NCBI RefSeq assembly: GCF_001949145.1
Contig: NW_019091426.1
Coordinates: forward strand, 715,552-729,849
Length of the DNA stretch: 14,298 bases
Direction: 5' to 3'
DNA from: Acanthaster planci
Taxonomy: Eukaryota; Echinodermata; Asteroidea; Valvatida; Acanthasteridae
Each line of letters starts with the position of its first letter. The first letter of the stretch is position 1. The notes below the pieces were generated by a model. It did no database searches, was not told the origin of the DNA, and saw only the letters and a program-made list of their open reading frames with translations. The position numbers were made by a program, and so were the translations under genes. This document shows positions 9,301 through 13,265 of this stretch, one piece after another.

Positions 9301-10145
9301 CATAACCAACACCTGGTAAAGAGTCTATACGGAGTGCTGATGTTGTTACCGCAGAGCACGGCCTTTACAACGTTACAGCGTCGCTTAGCATGCGTGCCTA
9401 ACATGCTTCAGGTTCCCAGGGATCAGAAGTAAGGCCATGTGTTACCTTGTTTTAGGTCTGTGTCAAATATTAGAAAATATCAAATATTAGTTTTGTTTTC
9501 AAACTTAAACGAAATTGCAGGTAAAAGTGAATGCAATTAAAAAATATTTGCATTCTAAAACTGTATTTCAGGGTGTTATGAGTGCACTCTACTTTTGTGG
9601 GAAAATGGTATAACTGAATGAGTATCATATTCAATGGCGGGTAGATTATTTGAACATTCAGTTATTCAAATGGACTCAGTTTAATCTGGTTCGTAAGTGT
9701 GACGTCACTTCAGGTTAAACCACGCACATGCACTGCACAAGAGTTACATGCTTTGATTGCAGTTTACGTGGAACCGGAAGTTAACGCACAACCTCAGCGA
9801 TCGTCCAATGGGAGCCTGCAAATCGTGGCACGTCCGCCTTTGTGACGAAGTCACTTATGAACTGGAGAGTCTGTCTGGCAAAGAACACTTCGCCAAAGAG
9901 TGAGCCGGTGTGTATCCCCCCAACGTGCAATGCAGTGACCGTGCAGCCTACTTACGTTGATTGTCCTTTTTTTTTGGACATATCTCAGGAAGAACCCCGG
10001 CCTGATTCCAGACAAGAGGCCATTCGTCAAGGCCATCAACTGGGAGGAGATGCTGACCCACTTCACCAAGATCCAAGCCGAGCACAAGACCAAACGAGCC
10101 CGCGTCCGGTCCACCGAAGAGCAGCTACAGTCCTTTAAACTCTAA
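206..10145 (+). CDS. VAC14: VAC14 homologue, 3' 13 exons of a larger gene (gene-level entry)
   Basis: VAC14 is the scaffold that holds the PI3P 5-kinase PIKfyve (Fab1) and the phosphatase FIG4 (Sac3) together on endolysosomal membranes, controlling PI(3,5)P2. Thirteen exons join in frame: 206-313, 754-863, 2657-2763, 3250-3387, 3793-3913, 4454-4580, 5627-5692, 6043-6260, 6796-6970, 7884-8002, 8645-8724, 9272-9428 and 9989-10145. The total is 1,683 nt, or 560 codons plus TAA. The peptide is alpha-helical with no signal peptide or membrane segment. Blocks such as [37 protein letters not shown] and [12 protein letters not shown] match remembered vertebrate VAC14 almost without gaps. Vertebrate VAC14 is about 780 residues, so roughly the first fifth to quarter lies upstream of the window. 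Two introns are U12-type and two use GC donors. The identity call is very secure; no transcript was available to confirm the splicing. Confidence 0.96.
464..640. repeat. Tandem duplication in intron 1, about 102-bp period
   Basis: GCATCCTGAGCA occurs at 471 and 573. It is followed in each case by a diverged but alignable stretch of about 70 bp (TGTTGTTCAGGGTCCA against TGGTGTTCACAGTCCA, then CTTGTCACTG against TTTGTTACTG). Two units only. The rest of intron 1 (314-753) holds nothing recognised. Confidence 0.6.
754..863 (+). CDS. VAC14: VAC14 exon B (HEAT repeat)
   Basis: The exon encodes residues 37-73: [20 protein letters not shown], then [15 protein letters not shown] and the first two bases of a Met codon. 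The block [23 protein letters not shown] is diagnostic of VAC14. The acceptor is TTTCTTAG ending at 753. The donor is GTACGA at 864, weaker than consensus. It was chosen because AT plus the first G of the next exon gives Met-Cys-Glu, as in homologues. A stronger-looking GT at 907 gives phase 0 and puts a stop at the start of exon C. 110 nt, ends in phase 2. Confidence 0.92.
864..2656 (+). other. Intron 2 (1.79 kb), no recognised gene
   Basis: The donor is GTACGA and the acceptor is CCCTCTAG. Visible structure includes an 11-bp inverted pair with one mismatch (TTTGTCCGAAC near 976 against GCTCGGACAAA near 1000). There is also a tandem GCCGTCGTGATT doublet near 1580-1605 and a TACATGTA-rich palindromic patch near 1352-1386. 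Minus-strand open frames occur at 2226-2573 (115 codons) and 1931-2197. I do not recognise their products, and their coding status is doubtful. Confidence 0.6.
2657..2763 (+). CDS. VAC14: VAC14 exon C (HEAT repeat)
   Basis: The exon encodes residues 73-109, including [20 protein letters not shown] and [12 protein letters not shown]. It aligns without gaps to the vertebrate VAC14 segment that begins Cys-Glu and contains an NPSSV-type motif. The acceptor is CCCTCTAG ending at 2656; the donor is a consensus GTGAGT at 2764. 107 nt, entering in phase 2 and leaving in phase 1. It follows the longest intron in the window (1.79 kb). Confidence 0.93.
2764..3249 (+). other. Intron 3 with AT-rich hairpin before the acceptor
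   Basis: Canonical GTGAGT to TTTTTTCAG intron. A near-perfect hairpin (arms 3184-3200 and 3208-3223, seven-base loop) lies 26 nt before the acceptor G. A second, looser inverted pair (AATATTAAAC against GTTTAAAATATT) lies near 3139-3168. No coding signal was seen. Confidence 0.65.
3184..3223. repeat. AT-rich perfect hairpin upstream of exon D
   Basis: The left arm CAGAATATTCTGTTAAA (3184-3200) pairs with TTTAACAGAATATTTT (3208-3223) across the loop TGGAATA. All but the outermost positions pair. It ends 26 nt before the exon D acceptor and could fold in the pre-mRNA. It may equally be the remnant of a small MITE. Confidence 0.7.
3250..3387 (+). CDS. VAC14: VAC14 exon D, ending at an AT-AC intron
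   Basis: The exon encodes residues 109-155: [20 protein letters not shown], then [20 protein letters not shown] and DDINRK. This is one of the best conserved parts of VAC14 (IQLTA-W--EF---AGR-M-P). The acceptor is T-rich TTTTTTCAG at 3241-3249. No usable GT donor exists near the end of homology. Reading on past RK gives unrelated residues to a stop at 3537-3539. The exon instead ends at 3387, immediately before ATATCCTT, a U12 donor. 138 nt, leaving in phase 1. Confidence 0.92.
3388..3792 (+). other. Intron 4: U12-type AT-AC (minor spliceosome) intron
   Basis: The donor at 3388-3395 is ATATCCTT, the exact U12 AT-AC consensus. The branch site at 3766-3774 is TTCCTTGAC, an exact match to TTCCTTRAC, with its adenosine at 3773. 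The acceptor is AC at 3791-3792, 19 nt beyond the branch adenosine. Splicing here joins A to GC and makes a Ser codon, giving [16 protein letters not shown], which matches vertebrate VAC14 (KKSIKEVAN). The nearby AG sites at 3777-3778 and 3788-3789 do not give the conserved Ser-Ile-Lys-Glu join. It is a phase-1 intron, typical of U12 introns, which tend to avoid phase 0. The 405-bp intron holds nothing else recognised. Confidence 0.92.
3793..3913 (+). CDS. VAC14: VAC14 exon E (HEAT repeat end and acidic linker)
   Basis: The exon encodes residues 155-195: [20 protein letters not shown], then an acidic run [10 protein letters not shown] and CLSTSPLGP. The first half matches VAC14 IKE-AN---N-SLMKLVTPEDD. 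The second half is the start of the variable linker between the N- and C-terminal helical domains, which is longer and Ser/Pro-rich in vertebrates. The frame reaches a TGA seven nt past the assigned end, and the only GT sites before it cut into the conserved NQNLMRLV block. The exon is therefore ended at CCCGAG followed by GCAAGC, a GC-type donor. 121 nt, leaving in phase 2. Confidence 0.87.
3914..4453 (+). other. Intron 5: GC-AG intron
   Basis: The donor is GAG followed by GCAAGC, close to the known GC-donor consensus AG|GCAAGT. The acceptor is TTCAAG ending at 4453 after the pyrimidine tract at 4429-4450. An alternative in-frame acceptor 9 nt downstream (CGTAAG, ending at 4462) would drop three residues. 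The junction AG+G makes Arg and keeps the frame. The intron holds an approximately 11-base G run near 4299-4309. Open frames in 3884-4129 show no VAC14 similarity and are not taken as an exon. Confidence 0.78.
4454..4580 (+). CDS. VAC14: VAC14 exon F
   Basis: The exon encodes residues 195-237: [20 protein letters not shown], then [20 protein letters not shown] and RK. It aligns with the vertebrate VAC14 stretch that ends LKWLYHLYIKTPRK, which opens the C-terminal helical domain. The acceptor follows a clear pyrimidine tract. The last conserved codon is AAG (Lys), followed by GCAGGT. A GT four bases further on (4585) shifts the frame and meets a stop in the next exon, so a GC donor is required. 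127 nt, leaving in phase 0. Confidence 0.9.
4619..4953. repeat. Direct-repeat-bounded segment containing a tRNA-like module
   Basis: A 23-bp motif, TAAAC followed by ATAGGGAAACTGACT after a variable base pair, occurs at 4619-4641 and 4931-4953 with two or three mismatches. The pair brackets about 290 bp that include the tRNA-like module at 4681-4753. It may be a target duplication of a tRNA-derived element or an internal repeat of one. Confidence 0.5.
4681..4753 (-). repeat. tRNA-like module (probable tRNA-derived SINE head)
   Basis: On the minus strand this 73-nt segment folds as a cloverleaf. GGCUGGA pairs with UCCAGUC as the acceptor stem (seven of seven, one G-U). The D arm is GCUC-loop-GAGC with an A-box-like TAGCTCTGTTCGGTAGAGC. 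The B box is GGTTCAAATCC. The anticodon and T stems each have mismatches, and position 33 is not U. There is no CCA and no clear terminator, so a pseudo-tRNA or SINE head is likelier than a working tRNA gene. It lies in intron 6. Confidence 0.68.
5164..5423 (+). mobile_element. hAT-like non-autonomous element with internal minisatellite, copy 2 (complete)
   Basis: It begins TAGTGTTGTATTCAAGTCC and ends with the inverted complement of that type, GGACTCAGGTACAACACTG. This gives terminal inverted repeats of about 29 bp with a few mismatches. The flanks are GTAAGATT (5156-5163) and GTAAGCTT (5424-5431), a 7-of-8 match to an 8-bp target duplication. CAGTGTTG-type ends with 8-bp duplications are typical of hAT transposons. 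Inside are a degenerate minisatellite (about 5170-5265) and the family core (AACAGGGTGAACAATGAC). At 260 bp it has no transposase, so it is a MITE. It lies in intron 6. Confidence 0.75.
5627..5692 (+). CDS. VAC14: VAC14 exon G, short phase 0-0 exon
   Basis: The exon encodes residues 238-259: [20 protein letters not shown] followed by DE. It is collinear with vertebrate MFRH-D-LFP-LL-TLSD-SDE. The acceptor is CTGCCAG and the donor is a strong GAG|GTGAGT at 5693. At 66 nt, with phase 0 on both sides, skipping it would remove 22 residues without a frameshift. It lies between two oppositely oriented copies of the same repeat element (5164-5423 plus, 5759-5954 minus), and its upstream intron has a GC donor. 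Confidence 0.93.
5759..5954 (-). mobile_element. hAT-like minisatellite element, copy 5 (inverted, diverged)
   Basis: Read on the minus strand it starts AAGTGTTGTAGTCAAGACC, followed by five 12-bp modules (ACCAGTCACAAG type, top strand 5880-5943). It then has the core (AGTAACCAGGTTAACTATGAC) and a tail similar to that of copy 3. The right terminal repeat is eroded and no target duplication is visible. It lies in intron 7, just downstream of exon G and opposite in orientation to copy 2. Confidence 0.65.
5880..5943. repeat. 12-bp minisatellite, about 5 units
   Basis: Tandem GACTGGTCTTGT-type units with changes such as GACTGGTCTGGT and GATGGGTCTGGT. The reverse complement (ACCAGTCACAAG) is half of the 24-bp unit seen at 11414-11838, so the larger array appears to be built from this module. 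Confidence 0.85.
6043..6260 (+). CDS. VAC14: VAC14 exon H (C-terminal FIG4-binding region begins)
   Basis: The exon encodes residues 260-332: [20 protein letters not shown], then a Thr/Ser/Gln-rich spacer, then [20 protein letters not shown] and [11 protein letters not shown]. The ends match VAC14 LKDLEVLAEIASSPAG and NSYFYKFM-NLL--F---R-LLE-RG-FIIR. The spacer is shorter than in vertebrates. The acceptor is CTTCACCAG and the donor is GTCAG|GTGAAC at 6261. 218 nt, leaving in phase 2. In the family, the region from here onward binds FIG4 and mediates oligomerisation. Confidence 0.94.
6261..6795 (+). other. Intron 8, nothing recognised
   Basis: GTGAAC to CTTCAG intron. It holds a short purine-rich patch at about 6290-6313 and T-rich stretches. 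No gene, RNA or clear repeat was seen. Confidence 0.6.
6796..6970 (+). CDS. VAC14: VAC14 exon I
   Basis: The exon encodes residues 332-390: [40 protein letters not shown] and [19 protein letters not shown]. It matches VAC14 [12 protein letters not shown] and ILLTSTELFQLRNQLKDL. The acceptor is CTGTCTTCAG ending at 6795; the donor is GAG|GTCAGT at 6971. 175 nt, leaving in phase 0. Confidence 0.95.
6971..7883 (+). other. Intron 9 with a foldback sequence
   Basis: GTCAGT to TCTCCACAG intron of 913 bp. An imperfect inverted repeat lies at about 7599-7657, with arms ACAAAATTA-GGGCCTGATG and CAGGCCC-TTCACATTTTGT around a short spacer. Its central GGGCCTGA/TCAGGCCC pair is perfect. Nothing else was recognised. 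Confidence 0.55.
7884..8002 (+). CDS. VAC14: VAC14 exon J, ending at a U12 GT-AG intron
   Basis: The exon encodes residues 391-430: [20 protein letters not shown], then [19 protein letters not shown] and two bases of Phe. [24 protein letters not shown] is among the most conserved blocks of VAC14. The acceptor is TCTCCACAG ending at 7883. The donor is TT followed by GTATCCTT at 8003-8010. It is easily missed as coding because the frame in which it lies is interrupted close to both ends. 119 nt, leaving in phase 2. Confidence 0.95.
8003..8644 (+). other. Intron 10: U12-type GT-AG intron filled with tRNA-like modules
   Basis: The donor at 8003-8010 is GTATCCTT, the exact GT-subtype U12 consensus. 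A branch-site candidate CTCCCTAAC at 8622-8630 matches TTCCTTAAC at 7 of 9 positions. Its adenosines (8628/8629) lie 15-16 nt before the end of the acceptor AG at 8644. The acceptor is preceded by ATACTGCCAAAC, with no polypyrimidine tract, as expected for a U12 and not a U2 intron. Phase 2; TT+C restores the Phe of the conserved F-GDLEV join. The interior is described under the tRNA-like entries. Confidence 0.87.
8016..8560 (-). repeat. Cluster of five degenerate tRNA-like modules in intron 10
   Basis: Five antisense segments resemble the A-box/B-box halves of tRNAs: about 8016-8082, 8172-8225, 8261-8322, 8380-8437 and 8503-8560. On the minus strand the clearest has GTTGGTAGAACACTTG, then a loop ATTGCAG, then a B box GGTTCAAGTC (8503-8560). 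The first has GTTGGTAGAA and GGGTTCAAGC. The others are more decayed (for example GGTTCATTTCC). All point the same way and are spaced about 90-155 bp apart. They may be nested tRNA-derived SINEs or a decayed tandem array. None looks like a working tRNA. Confidence 0.5.
8645..8724 (+). CDS. VAC14: VAC14 exon K
   Basis: The exon encodes residues 430-457: [20 protein letters not shown] then ESPIFT and one base of Tyr. It matches vertebrate [26 protein letters not shown]. The acceptor is CCAAACAG ending at 8644; the donor is ACAT|GTAAGT at 8725. 80 nt, entering in phase 2 and leaving in phase 1. Confidence 0.95.
8883..8957 (-). repeat. tRNA-like module in intron 11
   Basis: On the minus strand the segment has an A-box-like GCTCAGTGGCAAAGTGG and a B-box-like GGTTCAACTCC, about 40 nt apart, ending in TCCCACTCA. 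It has the same orientation as the intron 10 cluster. The intervening arm does not fold well, so it is called a tRNA-derived repeat or pseudogene, not a tRNA gene. Confidence 0.5.
9027..9160. repeat. Long near-palindromic foldback element in intron 11
   Basis: Arms of about 60 bp (9027-9087 and 9099-9160) are inverted complements around an 11-nt loop. The inner parts TTGGCCAGTCATTTG and CAAATGATTGGCCAA differ at one position, and TTCACAATAG pairs with CTATTGTGAA. Roughly six to nine mismatches or one-base gaps were counted by eye. It is probably a foldback MITE. In the transcript it would form a long hairpin ending about 110 nt before exon L. Confidence 0.85.
9272..9428 (+). CDS. VAC14: VAC14 exon L
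   Basis: The exon encodes residues 457-509: [40 protein letters not shown] and [12 protein letters not shown] plus part of Lys. It matches vertebrate TYLRLQLLD, ALYGLLMLLPQSSAF and RL-CVPN. The acceptor is CTTTCAG ending at 9271; the donor is CAGAA|GTAAGG at 9429. 157 nt, leaving in phase 2. Reading on instead of splicing meets a TAA at once. Confidence 0.95.
9429..9988 (+). other. Intron 12, nothing recognised
   Basis: GTAAGG to TATCTCAG intron. AT-rich in its first half, with a short repeated CAAATATTAG near 9465-9490. No gene or RNA was seen. Confidence 0.6.
9989..10145 (+). CDS. VAC14: VAC14 terminal exon M with stop codon
   Basis: The exon encodes residues 509-560: [40 protein letters not shown] and [11 protein letters not shown], then TAA at 10143-10145. 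[17 protein letters not shown] corresponds to the vertebrate DYAELLQHFEKVQNKHLE segment near the C-terminus. The tail after it is basic and diverged. The acceptor is TATCTCAG ending at 9988. 157 nt including the stop. Confidence 0.9.
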
Positions 10146-11396
10146 CCATTCCAGGTTTGTCTACGCGACCTCTATCTTTGAACACCATGGTCACAGTTTT
10201 TGAGTGCTGGAGGTTGGTGAAATATAGCTCAAGCTGGCTGTCAGCACAAAAGCAAGAAAACCTATTGAAAAAACCATATACAGCTATCAAAATAGCAAAT
10301 GTGTATTGCTTGTTATAACTAAATGAAAATAGGGGAGCTAAATTATATTTGTAGGGTAAAGGCACATTTTTAGGCAAAGCCTGTTACTTAACAAATGTGG
10401 ACAGTCTGAAAGTTTTGGCCAACTGTTTAGGCAATAGGAAAATGGTCTGCGGGCAGACGCCTTGTTCATGACGGGAGAGTTTGCATCCTTTGGTTTGATT
10501 TGCCAATCAGTTGTGAAGAAGATGAGTCCTTGGCAAGCAGTTCTCATTGTGGACTCTCCTGTTGCCATCGTGGATGCCTTGAAGAGGGCGCACTGTGCAA
10601 TCTTACAAGCCTTCACATTTAACTACATGTAGTTCCCACTTGCTCTTCGATCCTTGAGATTTGACCATTTTGCCCAGCATTTAAAGCACAATGCAAAGTT
10701 ACGTTCTGTACATTTCAAGGAAGGGATGGGTCTGGAGCCCAGGCCAGGAGAGAAAGAGAGGTCTGCCCTCTCCTGTCCATATGGGTATGTTTCCACATTT
10801 CTGTTTTGTCTTAAGCTCCGACTCGAGATTCAAAGATCTGTTGATTACACCAAAAATGACCCAAAGGTTAGCCTCAACTTAATTGTACCATTCCTTTAGT
10901 GGAAAACGCAGCTGCCCCGAGCTAGAGAATTTGCAGCTCTGGGTACTAACCATATTATACTGAAGCCTTCACGTTAAAGATGTAGATAAACTAAGATTTG
11001 GGGGGAAATGTTATTGCCTGTCTGGATGGATCCTCCAATGACAGTGATTGGCCTGCATCCAAAAGTGGTGGCTATGGCTAAGTGTAACACTTGCCGTTAG
11101 TCAGCGGCTGCAGCCATTGCCTATAGACACGTAGGCTGCTTTTACAGCCGCAAAACAACTCTTGGCTCTTGTTACAGCCGAGGGATACTCTGCATAGAGT
11201 GAGTTTATTTCCACACTTGCTTTCTGTCCTCCCAAAATCTTGACTGACGAAAGGATGTGGTAATGACTAACAACGGCAAGCATGTCTGGGTAATTTGAAG
11301 GAAGGTCATTCTGACAGGTTTTTGTCTGTCTTTAGTGTTTGGCTCTGTTGCAATTTTTTTATGAAGTTAATTTTATGTATTAAAGCAAACAAATTT
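10146..11396 (+). other. VAC14 3' UTR and intergenic DNA, no recognised gene
   Basis: No AATAAA was seen between the stop codon and 11396. The first common variant is ATTAAA at 11379-11384, 1.2 kb downstream, with no clear support as the real cleavage signal. A minus-strand open frame at 10338-10616 (92 codons, MKACKIAQCALFKASTMATG at its start) and plus-strand frames near 10654-10899 match nothing I recognise. They are not called as genes. Confidence 0.55.
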
Positions 11397-11959
11397 CAGT
11401 GTTGTGGTTGAGTCCATCACATGACCAGTCACAAGTCCATCACATGACCAGTCACAAGTCCTTCCACAACCCAGTCACAAGTCCTTCCACAAGACCAGTC
11501 ACAAGTCCTTCCATATGACCAGTCACAAGTCCTTCCACAAGACCGGTCACAAGTCCTTTCATATGACCAGTCACAAGTCCTTTCTCATGACCAGTCACAA
11601 GTCCTTCCACAGGGCCAGTCACAAGTCCTTTCTCATGACCAGTCACAAGTTCTTTCACAAGAGCAGTCACAAGTCCTTTCACAAGACCAGTCACAAGTCC
11701 TTCCACAGGGCCAGTCACAAGTCTTTTCACATGACCAGTAACAAGTCCTTCCACAAGACCAGTAACAAGTCCTCCCACATGACCAGTCACAGGTCCTTCC
11801 ACATGACCAGTCACAGGTCCTTTCACAAGACCAGTCTCAAGTAACGGCAGGAACAGTGACGGAAGAATGCTTTGTCACTGTTCGTTTGAATAGCTTGTGA
11901 TTTGAAGTCAGACTAGAGGTTCTCTTATGATGGTTTCTTGGGTCTCAAGCACCACACTG
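11397..11959 (+). mobile_element. hAT-like element with expanded 24-bp minisatellite, copy 3
   Basis: It starts CAGTGTTGTGGTTGAGTCC and ends with the inverted GGTCTCAAGCACCACACTG, both variants of the terminal repeat of copy 2. Between them lie the array at 11414-11838 and the family core (GTAACGGCAGGAACAGTGAC, then GTTTGAATAGCTTGTGA). The flanking 8-mers ACAAATTT and ACAATGTC match at only five positions, so the target duplication is decayed or absent. There is no transposase. Confidence 0.72.
11414..11838. repeat. 24-bp minisatellite, about 17-18 units
   Basis: Tandem units of the type CCAGTCACAAGTCCTTCCAC plus AAGA, with variants at the CCAC(A/T)(A/T)G position. Each unit is two related 12-bp halves. 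Because 24 is divisible by three, both strands read open as eight-residue repeats (TSHKSFHK plus; GLVTGHVK-type minus). This is a consequence of the period and not evidence for a protein. Confidence 0.93.
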
Positions 11960-12979
11960 ACAATGTCCATTTTGATACAAGTTGCAAAGTATTTAATAGC
12001 TTTTCTGTATACATGTGACCCATAATGCTTTTTTGGTCACCATGTGATCAATGCAGGTATTATTCATTTACGTGTGTATTGTGTGTGTGATTGTGAATGT
12101 GTAACACTTTGACAGGCAAGAATGTTAGGGGCCATCCAAAACTTTCAGTGTTTTTAAATTTCAATATTTTTTTTCCAAATTTTTTTGACCCAATCACACA
12201 CCCACCCACCCACCCACCCACTTCCATTTTTGATTTTAATAACAAAAAAGTGATTTTGTCCTCCGATTCTCCAACTCCCGGTCCAGCGCACTATGTAACA
12301 TTGAATGCACGTACATGTACATGTTACTTGCACATGTAAAGTAAATACATAAATGTGTCTCTGCACATATGTGTCCAGTTCGTACATGTATGTTGTACCA
12401 TGGTTGCACATGTCATGAAGTTCAGTTCAGTCGCATATTGTCCAGAGAAGTTGAAGGATCTTTCTTTGTTGTTTGTTGTTTTTTAAAACAAAAAGGAATT
12501 TTGATTTTCACTTATCTTCCTTGGCCCACCCACCATTTCGAAAAAAAATCAAAATTTAAAAACATTGTAAATTTTGAATGGCCTCTTAGGCTTAAAAACA
12601 TCTCCTTTGTGTTTTGGCCTGATTGTCTCTGGACATAGAATTACACATAAGTAAAAAAGAGGCTTGATATTTTTAAATCAAAGGCACTGTTGCATCGTTT
12701 AATGGTTGGGCATGTAACTTTCAATATCCAAGAATTCACTCAATTAACCAGTTTTTATCAGTGAAGCCCTTTTTCCCAATCGTGTTTATAATTCAACAGT
12801 AGCCAATTCCATGTTACTAAAAAGTCCGGTTGAATTGTTTTTGAAGATGGTTTAAAGTTTTTCCTTTCTACCACTTTGGTATGTCATTATATTTGATGAG
12901 TTACGTCAACTTCTGTGCCAATTTCTAGTTGGCCATCTGACAACAAAAATCCATTGGGTTAGATTCCTGAAGTACAAAG
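11839..12979. repeat. Tandem ~1.3-kb duplication, left copy
   Basis: From GTAACGGCAGGAAC (11841) to GAAGTACAAAG (12969-12979) this segment recurs at 13147-14291, offset 1,306 bp at the start and 1,312 bp at the end. The first ~93 bp differ at about five positions. It carries the core and right end of hAT-like copy 3, a TTA-flanked MITE and unannotated AT-rich DNA. No gene was seen. Confidence 0.92.
12128..12585. mobile_element. MITE with TTA target duplication (PIF/Harbinger-like), copy 1
   Basis: The left end GGGGCCATCCAAAA and the right end TTTTGAATGGCCTC are inverted complements apart from two positions. Looser symmetry continues inward for about 55-70 bp (TGTTTTTAAATTT against AAATTTAAAAACA). 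TTA flanks both ends (12125-12127 and 12586-12588). Inverted ends with a TWA duplication suggest PIF/Harbinger. The 458-bp interior has a (CCCA)n microsatellite (12198-12221) and ACATGTACATGT-rich sequence, with no transposase. Confidence 0.68.
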
Positions 12980-12986
12980 TAGTGAA

Positions 12987-12987
12987 N
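12987..12987. other. Ambiguous base N at the duplication junction
   Basis: The only N in the window. It lies between the end of the left duplicate (GTAGTGAA) and the start of a truncated minisatellite (AAAGGCCAGTCACAAG). It probably marks an unresolved join or collapsed gap. Confidence 0.9.
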
Positions 12988-13265
12988 AAAGGCCAGTCAC
13001 AAGTCCTTTCTCATCACCAGTCACAAGTCCTTTCACAAGACCAGTCACAAGTCCTTTCACAAGACCAGTCACAAGTCCTTCTACAAGGCCAGTAACAAGT
13101 CCTTCCACATGACCAGTCACCGGTCCTTTCACAAGACAAGTCTCAAGTAACGGCAGGAACAATGACGGAAGAATGCTTTGTCACTGTTCATTTGAATAGC
13201 TTGTGACTTGAAGTCAGACTGGAGGGTCTCTTATGATGGTTTCTTGGGTCTCAAGCACCACACTG
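12988..13265 (+). mobile_element. hAT-like minisatellite element, copy 4 (left end missing)
   Basis: It has about six 24-bp units (12991-13146), the core and a right terminal repeat (CTCAAGCACCACACTG) like copy 3, but no left terminal repeat. The sequence enters the array directly after the N at 12987. It is therefore truncated by a rearrangement or by assembly. Confidence 0.75.

Noticed and set aside
11414-11838. CRISPR-like array
   Set aside because: Units are contiguous, diverged minisatellite repeats with no unique spacers, in animal nuclear DNA.
11452-11844. Long repetitive proteins on both strands (eight-residue GLVTGHVK and TSHKSFHK repeats)
   Set aside because: They follow from a 24-bp minisatellite whose period is a multiple of three. 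Both strands read open at once, and the array sits inside a non-coding MITE.
12097-12638. Genes in the right-hand repeats (several 60-90 codon frames present twice)
   Set aside because: They lie within a MITE and AT-rich repeat DNA, and they are duplicated only because the segment is. Their composition is dominated by CCCA and T runs.
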